Shown in pieces: positions 41,817 through 51,400 of a stretch of 64,000 bases of DNA. A program made the position numbers and the translations under genes. Position 1 is the stretch's first letter. Each line of letters starts with the position of its first letter. The notes beneath the pieces were generated by a model that was not told the DNA's origin, made no database searches, and saw only the letters and a program-made list of their open reading frames with translations. The DNA is from Microthrixaceae bacterium (GTDB taxonomy: Bacteria; Actinomycetota; Acidimicrobiia; Acidimicrobiales; Acidimicrobilacustridaceae): positions 1 through 64,000 of the forward strand of contig CANFHM010000002.1 in assembly GCA_947446975.1 (NCBI GenBank), written 5' to 3'.

Positions 41817-43811
41817 GTGACGAGCGTGGGGGTGGGGGAGCAGCAGTCGACCGGCCCGACCCGTCTGCGCGGTCTCGACGGCCTGCGGGGCCTGGCGCTC
41901 ATCCCGGTGCTGGTGTTCCATCTCTGGCCGGACTTCCTGCCCGGCGGACTCGTCGGTCTTCCCATCTTCTTCGCCCTCTCGGGCTTCGTCATCACCCGTG
42001 GTCTGCTCGGCGAGATCGCCAAGCACCGCACCGTCGATCTCCGGGCGTTCTTCGCCCGCCGGTTCCGTCGACTGTGGCCCGCCTCGACCGCCGTGCTGGC
42101 CGGCGTCACGGTGGTCTGGCTGGGATTCGTCTGGATGACCAGATCCATCGCCATCGACATCCTGGCGTCGTTCTTCGAGGTGGCGAACTGGCGCTTCCTG
42201 CTGACCGGCACCACCTACGGGGCCCATGAGGGTTCGCCGGTCGCGCACTTCTGGTCGCTCGGCATCGAGGAGCAGGTGTACCTGGTCGTCCCGTTGGTCG
42301 TGTGGTTCCTGCGGCGACGTCCGCAGCTGCTCGCCGTGGCCTTCGCCCTGTTCATCGCCGGATCCTTCATGGTCACTCTGGCCAACGCCGGTGATGCCAC
42401 GGTCATCTACTACTCGACCTTCACGCGATCGGCTGAGTTCTTCATCGGTGCGCTCGTCGCCGTCGTCGTGGGATCCCGTTCCACCACCCTGCGCCACGAT
42501 CTCCTCGGTCGTCTCACCGGGGTGGTCGGCTTCCTCGCCCTCGGATCGCTCGCGTGGCTGGCGTTCCGCAGCTCACTCGGTACCGAGGCCTACTACCGCG
42601 GTGGCCTCACGGGTCTGGCGGTGCTCGCCGCGCTCGTGATCATCGCCGCGATCTGGTCGCCATCGATGTTCCGGACGCTGTCGATCCGGCCGCTGGTCTG
42701 GATCGGCTCGATCTCCTACGGGGTGTATCTCATCCACTGGCCGCTGCACATCGCCCTGCTCCACACGGGCCTTCCCACGTGGCTCCAGCCATGGTTGGTG
42801 CTCGCAGTGTCGTTCACGGTGGCACCGATCTCGCTGCGGCTGTTCGAGGAGCCGATCCGGGTGCGTCGGATCACGCTGCGACGATTCGCACCGTGGGCCA
42901 CGGCGCTCACCGTGGCCGTGCTGGTCGGCTCGATCTACGGCACGACCGTGCCCGCTCCCGCCTCCGAGATCGATTTCGCAGCAGCCCAGCGTCGTTTCGA
43001 GGCCGGAGCTGCCAAGGTGGCGCCGGTGGTGCCCGCCGACCCCACTGCCCCGAAGGGCACCGCCGCCAACCCGGTGTCGGTCGCCGTGTTCGGTGATTCC
43101 ACGGCCGTGATGCTGGCCTCGTCGATCGGTGCCGGTGATCCGCGCATCCGGGATGCCGGCGGCTGGTCGAGGGTGTGGTGTCCGCTGGGGCGTGGGGGAC
43201 TCGTCCGCGGGGATTCCGGCAGCGGCGACAACCCCACGATGCCGTCGATGCCGGCGTTCGACTTCTGTGACTGGACGACGAACTGGCCCGATGCGGTGCG
43301 TGCCGCCGGTGGGGTCGATGTGGCGGTGGTGCTCACCGGCAACTGGGACGCCGCCGGTCGGAAGGTGCCGGCCCTCGGCGACGGCTATCACACGGTGGGC
43401 GAGCCGCTCTATGACGACTGGCTCCGCGGCGAGATCAGCGGGGCGGCCGATGCGCTGCATGAGGCCGGTGCTGCACATGTGGCCTGGCTCACCCTGCCGC
43501 CGAAGATCGATCGAGGGCCCAATCCTCGCTTCGAGCGCTACACGCAGCTGCTCGAGGAGGTGGCGGCCACCCGGCCGTGGATGACGATCGTCGACTACGC
43601 AGGACACATGGCGACGGAACCCGACAATCGTCGGATGCGACCGGACGGCAGTCACCTCGACGAGAACGGCTCGGCCGAGCTCTGGAGGACCTGGCTCACC
43701 GAGGAGATCCTCGGCATCGGCACCTCTGCGGTGCCGACGTCGGCCGCAGCCATCCCGAACACCGGTGCCGCGGCCGGGGGCACACCATCGGGGCAGGGGA
43801 CCCTCTCCTAG
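41817..43811 (+). CDS. Acyltransferase-3/SGNH fusion, OafA-like
   Basis: This 664-residue protein has an acyltransferase-3 domain (LDGLRGLALIPVLVFHLWPDFLPGG, ARRFRRLWPAS, FWSLGIEEQVYLVVPLVVW) and a C-terminal SGNH domain (VFGDSTAVMLASS and PDGSHLDENG). The ORF-track start at 41691 would overlap the divergent gene; GTG 41817 is chosen from the leaderless promoter. Its stop codon TAG is part of the promoter hexamer of the next gene, a polysaccharide deacetylase. Confidence 0.9.
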   Translation: MTSVGVGEQQSTGPTRLRGLDGLRGLALIPVLVFHLWPDFLPGGLVGLPIFFALSGFVITRGLLGEIAKHRTVDLRAFFARRFRRLWPASTAVLAGVTVVWLGFVWMTRSIAIDILASFFEVANWRFLLTGTTYGAHEGSPVAHFWSLGIEEQVYLVVPLVVWFLRRRPQLLAVAFALFIAGSFMVTLANAGDATVIYYSTFTRSAEFFIGALVAVVVGSRSTTLRHDLLGRLTGVVGFLALGSLAWLAFRSSLGTEAYYRGGLTGLAVLAALVIIAAIWSPSMFRTLSIRPLVWIGSISYGVYLIHWPLHIALLHTGLPTWLQPWLVLAVSFTVAPISLRLFEEPIRVRRITLRRFAPWATALTVAVLVGSIYGTTVPAPASEIDFAAAQRRFEAGAAKVAPVVPADPTAPKGTAANPVSVAVFGDSTAVMLASSIGAGDPRIRDAGGWSRVWCPLGRGGLVRGDSGSGDNPTMPSMPAFDFCDWTTNWPDAVRAAGGVDVAVVLTGNWDAAGRKVPALGDGYHTVGEPLYDDWLRGEISGAADALHEAGAAHVAWLTLPPKIDRGPNPRFERYTQLLEEVAATRPWMTIVDYAGHMATEPDNRRMRPDGSHLDENGSAELWRTWLTEEILGIGTSAVPTSAAAIPNTGAAAGGTPSGQGTLS

Positions 43812-43814
43812 ACT
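43809..43814 (+). promoter_or_regulatory. Leaderless promoter -10 (TAGACT) overlapping a stop codon
   Basis: TAGACT begins with the TAG stop of the acyltransferase gene, and seven bases later is ATG 43822 with no ribosome site. Confidence 0.5.
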
Positions 43815-43821
43815 CTCGGCG

Positions 43822-44700
43822 ATGGCCCCACCGGTGACGTTCACCCTCGATTTCGAAGACCTCCGCACGTCGCCGACCCAGGAATCCCGCGTCGAGTACG
43901 CCACGTCGCTCGTCCTCGACCGGCTGGCCGAGAAGGACATCAGGGGCACGATCTTCTGCGTCGCCGACGTGGCGGCCCGGGAACCCCGCCTCATGCGCCG
44001 CATCACCGAACTGGGACATGAGGTCGCCGTGCACGGCTACCAGCACACGCCCATCGATCTGCTCGGCGAGACCCGCTTCCATGAGCAGACGATCCGCGCC
44101 AAGGAGATCCTGGAGGAGCTCACCGGTCAGGAGATCTCCGGGTTCCGTGCGCCGCAGTTCTCGATCATCCCGGAGACCAGCTGGGCCCTCGACGTGCTCG
44201 CCGACATCGGCTTCACCTACTCCTCGAGCATCCTCCCCGTGGCCACGCTCATGTACGGCTGGCCGGGCACACCCATGACCCCGTTCCGCTGGCCCCAGGG
44301 CCTCGTGGAGATCCCGTGTCCGGTGGTGTCCCTGCTCGGGATGCATATCCCCTACCTCGGCGGTGCCTACATGCGGGTGCTTCCCTCCTATGTCCGCCGT
44401 CGCGGGGTGCGCGACGCCCCCGAGGGTTCCGTGCTCTGGACCTACTGCCATCCATGGGAGTTCGACCCCGACGAGGAGTTCTACGTCTATGAGCACGGGG
44501 GCTGGCTCGTGAGCCGGATCGGCTGGATCAACCGCGCCGGGATGCTCAAACGGGTCGAGCATTCGCTGCGCGACGCTGTCGGTCCGCCGCTGCGAGAGGT
44601 CGTGGCCTCGTTGACCGACCTCCCGGTGTTCGAGCCGGCGGCTGATCCCGGGCAGCGGGCGCCGCTGCAGGGTCGCCTGCGCCGTCGGGCCGACGTATGA
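43822..44700 (+). CDS. Polysaccharide deacetylase (NodB fold, XrtA/DUF3473-like branch)
   Basis: This 292-residue carbohydrate esterase-4 protein has motif 1 TLDFEDL, a zinc-ligand region VAVHGYQHT, GFRAPQFS and the late YCHPWEFDPDEE typical of the branch ending in DUF3473. It removes acetyl groups from amino sugars in an envelope glycan. It has no signal peptide, so it may act in the cytoplasm on a lipid-linked precursor. It precedes and overlaps by four bases (ATGA) a membrane glycosyltransferase gene. Confidence 0.9.
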   Translation: MAPPVTFTLDFEDLRTSPTQESRVEYATSLVLDRLAEKDIRGTIFCVADVAAREPRLMRRITELGHEVAVHGYQHTPIDLLGETRFHEQTIRAKEILEELTGQEISGFRAPQFSIIPETSWALDVLADIGFTYSSSILPVATLMYGWPGTPMTPFRWPQGLVEIPCPVVSLLGMHIPYLGGAYMRVLPSYVRRRGVRDAPEGSVLWTYCHPWEFDPDEEFYVYEHGGWLVSRIGWINRAGMLKRVEHSLRDAVGPPLREVVASLTDLPVFEPAADPGQRAPLQGRLRRRADV

Positions 44701-46064
44701 CCGCTCGCCGACCCTCGCGCTTCGCGCTCCTGCTCGCCCTCATCTGTCTGCTCGGATTCGGGATCCGGATCGGGTTCATCATCGCCGAGCAGGACTCCAA
44801 GCTCGGCGGCGACGCGATCTACTACCACAAGGCAGCCAACCTCCTCGCCGATGGCAAGGGGTTCATCGATCCGTTCCGGTACCTCTACGGCAGTGAGGAG
44901 ACCATCACCCTCGCCGACGGACAGACCAGGACAGTCACCGTCCCGGTCGGACATGTCGAGCCCACCGCCGGTCATCCGCCGGTCTATGTGCTGTATCTCG
45001 CCGCATTCTCGAAGCTCGGCATGCGCTCGGCCACATCGCACAAGGTGGCGTCGGCGTTGCTGGGCGTCTGCGCCATCGTGCTGGCTGGTCTGCTCGGACG
45101 GGAACTGCGCAGCGAACGGCTGGGGCTCATCGCCGCATTCATCACCGCGGTGTACGCGAACGTCTGGGTCAACGACATCGTCCTGATGTCGGAGACCGCA
45201 GCGATCGTGATGGCCTTCGCCGCCACATTGTTCGGGTTGCGGTTCTGGCGATCTCCGACGATGCGCAACGGGGTGTGGTTCGCGCTCGCCGGTGCACTCG
45301 CCGCCCTGTCGAGGGCCGAGCTGCTGCTGTTCATGCCCATCATCGGTGCGGTGGCGCTGCTTCGGTCGGGCATCCCCTGGACCCGCCGATTCACCACGTA
45401 CGGCGTGATGGGTCTGGTGTGCATCGCTGCACTCGCCCCGTGGGTCATCCGGAACAATCTCGTGATGAAGGAGCATCTCACCCTGTCCGATGGGGCCGGC
45501 ACCGTGCTCGTACAGGCCAACTGCGACCTCACGTACTACGGCGACGAGCACGGTGATCACATCGGTGGGTGGTACCTGTACTGCGGCAGCCGCACGCAGC
45601 CCTACGGTCCCAACGGCGAACTGCTCGATGAATCCCAGCGCGACAAGGTGGTGCGCGAACAGGCGCTCCAGTACATCCGCAGTCATACGACCCGACTCAT
45701 CACCGTCGTGGTGCCGGCCCGGATCGGCCGGATGTGGGGCGTGTATCAGCCGATCGACCAGATGCGCACCGAGATCGTCGAGCGTCGACCCGCCGTGCCG
45801 GCCTGGATCGGCTTCTGGCAGTACGTGGTCCTGATGCCCTTCGTGCTGGCCGGTGTGGTCATCCAGTGGCGCCGTCGTGAGCCGGTGCTGGTCCTCGCCC
45901 TGTGGGCCGGCCTCGTCACCTTCACCGCCGCCACCACCTTCGGCAACATCCGCTATCGCACGGCGGCGGAGATCTCCATCGTGATGTTCTCGGCGATCGC
46001 CTTCGATGCGATCTGGGATGCCATCTCCCGACGCCGACGATCCTCCGACGGGGTCGTGGTGTGA
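44697..46064 (+). CDS. GT-C membrane glycosyltransferase (GT39/ArnT-like)
   Basis: This 455-residue integral membrane protein has about ten helices. The first external loop holds KLGGDAIYYHKAANLLADGKGFIDPF with the acidic residues that coordinate substrate in GT-C enzymes. A second external loop has NCDLTYYGDE and WYLYCGS, whose two cysteines recur in the paralogue at 47082 and may form a disulfide. It transfers a sugar from a polyprenyl-phosphate donor outside the membrane. It is translationally coupled to the deacetylase before it and to the GNAT-like gene after it. Confidence 0.88.
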   Translation: MTARRPSRFALLLALICLLGFGIRIGFIIAEQDSKLGGDAIYYHKAANLLADGKGFIDPFRYLYGSEETITLADGQTRTVTVPVGHVEPTAGHPPVYVLYLAAFSKLGMRSATSHKVASALLGVCAIVLAGLLGRELRSERLGLIAAFITAVYANVWVNDIVLMSETAAIVMAFAATLFGLRFWRSPTMRNGVWFALAGALAALSRAELLLFMPIIGAVALLRSGIPWTRRFTTYGVMGLVCIAALAPWVIRNNLVMKEHLTLSDGAGTVLVQANCDLTYYGDEHGDHIGGWYLYCGSRTQPYGPNGELLDESQRDKVVREQALQYIRSHTTRLITVVVPARIGRMWGVYQPIDQMRTEIVERRPAVPAWIGFWQYVVLMPFVLAGVVIQWRRREPVLVLALWAGLVTFTAATTFGNIRYRTAAEISIVMFSAIAFDAIWDAISRRRRSSDGVVV

Positions 46065-46993
46065 GCTTCGGCGACGCAGAGCTCGCCCGCACCGCGGCAC
46101 TCCTCAACGAGGTGTTCGGCCACGAGCATCCGCTCACCGTGGACTCGCTCCGCTGGTACTACGAGGCCAACCCGGTGGGGCCGGCCGCTGTCGGCAACGT
46201 CGAGGACGGCGATCGGCGGCTCGGCAACTATGCGCTCGTGCCCCAGCGGTTCGAGTCCGGCGACGGACGCAGTGCGGTGCTCGGCGTGGGCGTCGATCTC
46301 GCCGTCTCGCCATCGGCCCGCGGTGGCGGTGTGTTCCGGCGCACGGTCGAGGACTCCTACGCCCGCGCCATCGAACTCGGGCACGACGGGATCCTCGGGG
46401 TGGCCAACGCCAACTCGGCTCCCCGGATGGTCTCGACCCTCGGCTGGCGAGCACTGGATCCGCTGCCTGTCACCCTGTGCTTCCCCGGCGCATCGGGCGG
46501 CGGGTTCACAGCTGCGGAGACGGACACCGCGTACCTCGAGGGTCCTGCGCTCGACGAGATCGCCCCGCAGGGGTTCATCCGACCAGCTGCACCGGGCTTC
46601 GCGCCGCTGTGGACCCCGGAACTCCTGCGCTGGCGGCTGGCTCGCCCCGAGTTCCGGTACTGGGTGCATGTCGCACCGGACCTGGTGGTCATCTCCACCC
46701 GGACCCGCGTGGCCGGAACGCCCTTCGGCGTCGTGCTCAAGACCCTCGCCCGTCGCCCCATCACCCGACCGGTGTCGGGCCGACGCGTCGCCGCCACGGT
46801 GGCCCGGACCCATCGGACCCCGTTCGTGATCCATTGGGGTCGCACCCCATGGGTCCGGTACCGGGGCCTCCCGCTGCCGCAGTCACGGATGCCGTCGCCG
46901 CTGTCGCTGGTGCTCCATCGCCATCACGATGGGTTCGTCGAACAGCACTTCGAACTGAGCGCGTTCGAGTTCCTCGACTTCGACGCCTACTGA
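46061..46993 (+). CDS. GNAT-like acyltransferase in the glycan cluster
   Basis: This 310-residue protein starts VSFGDAELARTAALLNEVFG and has a central LGVGVDLAVSPSARGGGVFRRTVEDSYARAIELGHDGILGVANANSAPRMVSTLGW, an acetyl-CoA-binding GNAT fold in which the usual RGxG loop appears as ARGGGVF. The C-terminal half could hold a second GNAT-like fold. It likely acylates an amino sugar. The GTG start at 46061 overlaps the previous stop by four bases (GTGA), so the frame is well supported. Confidence 0.72.
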   Translation: MSFGDAELARTAALLNEVFGHEHPLTVDSLRWYYEANPVGPAAVGNVEDGDRRLGNYALVPQRFESGDGRSAVLGVGVDLAVSPSARGGGVFRRTVEDSYARAIELGHDGILGVANANSAPRMVSTLGWRALDPLPVTLCFPGASGGGFTAAETDTAYLEGPALDEIAPQGFIRPAAPGFAPLWTPELLRWRLARPEFRYWVHVAPDLVVISTRTRVAGTPFGVVLKTLARRPITRPVSGRRVAATVARTHRTPFVIHWGRTPWVRYRGLPLPQSRMPSPLSLVLHRHHDGFVEQHFELSAFEFLDFDAY

Positions 46994-47067
46994 CCGGTCC
47001 GGTCCTGCCGTCGATGCGGTGGCGCCCAGCAGGCCGGGCGCTCCGGACGGGGTGGTCCACGGCGTCC

Positions 47068-47073
47068 TAGTCT
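47068..47073 (+). promoter_or_regulatory. Probable leaderless promoter -10 (TAGTCT)
   Basis: TAGTCT, then eight bases, then GTG 47082, with no ribosome site. This supports GTG 47082 over ATG 47115. Confidence 0.4.
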
Positions 47074-47081
47074 GCGCATCT

Positions 47082-48497
47082 GTGTCAGCCATCGTCCGCC
47101 CCGAACCGAGACCCATGGATCGGCGGCGCTTCTGGCTGATCCTCGGGCTCATCGTCATGGTGGCCTTCGGTGCCCGCCTGACCAACCTCGCCCTCACCCA
47201 GTGGGATCGTCCGCCCACCGGTGATGCCCTGTTCTATTCGGAGACGGCGACGCTGATGGCCGAGGGACATGGCTACATCGACCCGTTCCGCTACCTCGAG
47301 GGCTACCCGGACCGCACCGAGCGGCGCGAGCTCGAGCATTTCGGCCAGCAGATCACCGTCGAGCTGCCGCCGGGCCTCGAGCAGCCCACGATGTCGCATC
47401 CGCCCGCATGGACGGTCGTGCTCGCCGGTGCACGGTTCCTCGGCGTGGACACCCCGAACCAGCAGCGACTGCTCGGCGTGCTTCTCGGGGCCCTCGGTGT
47501 GGGTCTCATCGGGTTGGCGGGTCGCGAACTCTTCGGCTCCTCCGAGGGACTCATCGCCGCGGCGATCGGTGCGATCTACGGCTTCCTGATCCTCAACGAC
47601 GCCTCGTTGATGAGTGAGAGCCTCGTGGTGGTGTTCGTGCCGATCGCCACGATCGTCGCCGTCCGCTGGTGGCGTCGTCCGACCCTCCCGCTCGCCGTGC
47701 TCCTCGGGGTGCTGGCCGGCGTCGGGGGTCTGCTGCGGGCGGAGCTCATCATCTACACCCCGCTGGTGCTGCTCGGGGCCCTCGTCGTGCGGCGGTTCCC
47801 ATGTCGGCGCACGCTCGGCCATGGGGCGCTCGCAGCACTGGTGATGGCGGTCGTGCTGGCGCCGTGGATCGCCCGCAACCTCACCGCCTTCGCCGAGCCG
47901 ATGATCCTGAGCCAGACCGGCACGACCCTCGCCCAGACGAACTGTGACGCCACCTACTACGGCGACAAGCTCGGGTACTGGGAGCTCTACTGCGGCGGCA
48001 TCGAGCCCGCCACCTCGGTCGATGCGATCCCCGATGAATCACAGCGTGATGTCCTCCGACGCCACCAGGCGTTCGACTACATCTCCTCCCATCGCACCCG
48101 GTTCCTCACGGTCGCCGTGCCGGTGCGGGTGCTGCGGATGTTCAACCTCTTCGGCCCCATCCAGACCGCGAAGTACGACGTCGTCGTCGAGGGTCGCGAT
48201 CTGAATGCCTCGCTGGTGTCGCTGGGGGAGTACTACGTGGTCGCAGTGCTCGCAGTGGTCGGGCTCGTGCTCGCCGTCCGCCGCCGCCTCACGCTCTATG
48301 TGGTGCTGCTGTGGCCGGCGCTCGTGGTGATGGTCGCGGTGCTGGGCTTCGGCAACAACCGTTACCGGGTGACCTGTGAACCGGCGTTGTTCTGGTTGGC
48401 GGCGCTGGCGCTCGTGTGGCTCTTCGGCCGGATCCGAGACGCAAGGCGCAGCAGCGATTCGGCCACCACACAGAACACGGCGATCAGCGTCAGCTGA
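47082..48497 (+). CDS. GT-C membrane glycosyltransferase (GT39/ArnT-like), paralogue
   Basis: This 471-residue protein of the same architecture as the 44697 gene has PTGDALFYSETATLMAEGHGYIDPFRY in the first external loop and NCDATYYGDKLGYWELYCGG later, keeping the two cysteines. Roughly ten membrane helices are predicted. GTG 47082 is taken as the start from the promoter spacing; ATG 47115 (MDRRRFWLILG) is the alternative. The last 136 bases overlap the 3' end of the convergent AftD-like gene. Confidence 0.87.
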   Translation: MSAIVRPEPRPMDRRRFWLILGLIVMVAFGARLTNLALTQWDRPPTGDALFYSETATLMAEGHGYIDPFRYLEGYPDRTERRELEHFGQQITVELPPGLEQPTMSHPPAWTVVLAGARFLGVDTPNQQRLLGVLLGALGVGLIGLAGRELFGSSEGLIAAAIGAIYGFLILNDASLMSESLVVVFVPIATIVAVRWWRRPTLPLAVLLGVLAGVGGLLRAELIIYTPLVLLGALVVRRFPCRRTLGHGALAALVMAVVLAPWIARNLTAFAEPMILSQTGTTLAQTNCDATYYGDKLGYWELYCGGIEPATSVDAIPDESQRDVLRRHQAFDYISSHRTRFLTVAVPVRVLRMFNLFGPIQTAKYDVVVEGRDLNASLVSLGEYYVVAVLAVVGLVLAVRRRLTLYVVLLWPALVVMVAVLGFGNNRYRVTCEPALFWLAALALVWLFGRIRDARRSSDSATTQNTAISVS

Positions 48498-51400
48498 GGG
48501 GCGAACATGAACCCGGACACCCACTCCACTCCGGAGGGGATGTGCCGACGCAGCTGCAGCACGATGTAGAGCCCGACCACACCGACCATCGACAGCAGCG
48601 TCGCTGCCACCAGCACGGCACGGGCGCCGGGACGCGAGGCGGCGACCGCCGCGAGGACGGTGACGGCAGCCCCGACGGCGAACCCGCCGATGAATGCGGC
48701 GAGCGCACCACTGACGACGACGGCGCTGACGGTGGCGACCGTCGAGCCGCGTGCTGACCAGCGGAGGTGATCGGCGACCGGCTCGGGAGCATCGGAGACG
48801 GTGACGCTGTGCTCGCGTCGACGGGCTCGTCGAAGCTGCGACCAGCCGGCGACGAGGAGCAGGAGCATCAGCCAGAACGCCGAGATCAGCAGCGCCATCG
48901 TGACCGAGCTCTGGGGCTTCCATTCGAGGTCGATCACGACGGAGGATCCCACGACAGCGGGATCGATGACCCAGCCGTTGGCGAACCCATCGATGAGCGT
49001 GGGTGCGCCGAGCGAGGCGCCGCCACGGAGACGGGCGGTCCATCCATCGGAGAGGGACTGACCGAGGACGAGGAAGTAGGGGGTGAGGCCATCGGTGCTC
49101 GTGACCCGGTAGGAGAGCCTCCCGGTGGGGTCGGACTCGATGATCGGCAGCGAGGAGGACGCAGCTGCTGTTGGGCCGGCGCTCGCCGGGATCGTGCTGC
49201 CGGGCACCACTGAGCGAAGGGAGGTCTGGTCGATGTCGATCCCGGTGTCGAGTCCGTTGGTGGAACTGAAGGTGTGGTCACCGGTGTCGAGAGCGAGGAC
49301 GCCGTCGCCGCAGGGCACGGCCTCGAGGGGCTGTCGGGCGAGGGCGTCGGCGGTGCTGCCGACGATGCGGACGGGTACATCGCCGCCATCGACCGACATG
49401 ATCCCCGAGCGGCAGATCGATGGGAGCTGCGCGGGCACAGGGCCGACGACATGGGGCAGGCCGAGTTCGGCGATCGCGATCGGGAGCGCATGGGGACGGG
49501 CCGTGAAGGGGTCCTTGGTGTCGACGTACCGCTCGGCGGCGATGGCGACGTCGAGGGATGTCGCGGTGAAGGGCTCGACTGGGATGTCGACCGTGGCGAT
49601 TGTTCCGGGTTCGGCTGAGTCGGAGATCGCCGGCACATCGACCAGATGCACGGAACCGTCATCGGCGGTGAGGCGCAGCGAGGTCGGGATCGAGTGGCGA
49701 CCATCGGCGATCACGCTGAGCCGGAGGTGATCGATGGGCGTGGGCGAGGGTTGGTGGATGGTGAAGCTGCTGCCGATCTGGGGGCCGAAGGGCGTGACCC
49801 ATGCGGTCGCGAGGTCGCCGTCGAGGGCGCTGGAGGGTCGGGCGCCGAGGTCGCCGAAGAGATAGAGGTCGCCGTCGACGGCGGCGTATCCCTGGTCGGT
49901 CCCGGGACGACCGATGAAGGCATCGATCCGTTGCGACGGGGCGGTGCCCGAGACGCGGGCCGTCGAACGCAGCAGATAGCCCGAGGCACGAGGCGAGGTG
50001 AAGATGCGGGCGATGTGGAGTTCGGGATCCTGTCGGTACCCCTCGAGCGGATTGGCCCGGAGCCTCGTGAACAGGAAACTGACTGGACTCGTGGGGCTGC
50101 CGAACGTTGCGACACCTGCGGAGGGGACACGGATCCACTCGGTGGCTGTCACCCCCGGCACGGTGACCTCCTTGAATCCCACATCGGACACACCCGAGAA
50201 GGACACGAGATGGGTGACGCTCGCGTCATCGATGCGCAACGAGAGTGTGCTGAAGGTGCGCATGCCGCCGAGGTCGATGCGCTGTCCCGGCGTCACGAAG
50301 GAGGAGTCGTCGAGGCGGACGGTGGTGTCCACGGCGCCGTCGAGCAGGACGCTGAGCCGGGTGATGAAGCGATTGCCCTGGAGCTGGGCGACGTCGATGT
50401 GATCGGCGGTGATGGGATGTCGGTAGTCGATGCGGAGGTAGTCGCCGACGACCTCCTTGGAGTCGCCCACGATCCAGGCGGTGCGCGGATCACCGTCGAT
50501 GGCGTTGGCCGGACGGGCGCCGATCGAATAGGCCCCGTCGACCCCGTAGCGGGTGGCGCGGATGTCGGCGACATCGGGGCCGTACTCGGCCACGGAGTGG
50601 AAGGAGTCATCCGTTCCCGGGAAGGTGGCGAGTCTGGTGTCGCGGGGATCGACCCTCAGCGGGACCGACCCAGCTGCCTCGGTGGCGCCGGTGTTCTCCC
50701 GGGTGGTTCCCCAGCGCGAACCCTGACGACGGTTCGTGTCGGTGATCAGCAGCGATGGCTGTCCGGCGCGCAGGAACGGCAGCAGCGTCGGATGCGTGTC
50801 GATCGTCGAGGCGTAGACGATGGCTCCGCTGGTGTCGAGCAGACCTGCTCCGGCGGCGTTGACGAGTCCGGAGCCGTCACCCCAGACGAGCAGGGACCCG
50901 GCCGTGGGTTCGGCCCTGACCATCGAGCGGGCCCCCGACACCGGGTACAGCGCGAGCGGAGGGTTGGGAGAGGCGGTCGTGGAACGGGCGAGTTCGTACT
51001 CGTCGACGGTCGGTTGCCGGGGATCGGGGAGGAACGGTGTGGGATGGCCGAAGGTGCGCGGAGCGGCGAGACCGAGCGCCGGGAGTCCCTTGTCGCCCCC
51101 GAACTGCGCCCACAGATCAGCGGGTCGAGGGGCGTGGTAGCGCTCGTACTGGGTGTCCATGCGCAGCAGCACATCCGAGGCGCCGAGCAGTCTGGCGATC
51201 GGCGCCACCGAGCCGGGCTGGAACACGCTCTCCTGGATGGGGGTGTCGAGCGCCCGGATGAGATCGACCCCCGGCGGGGTGCCGTACGCCGTCAGTTCAC
51301 GACCGACCCATGGACGGTCGGTGATGCCGGGAGTGATGGGATCCTGGGTCAGGCCCCAGCGATAGGCGTAGAAATCGGTGCCGGGGAGTTCGAGCACCCG

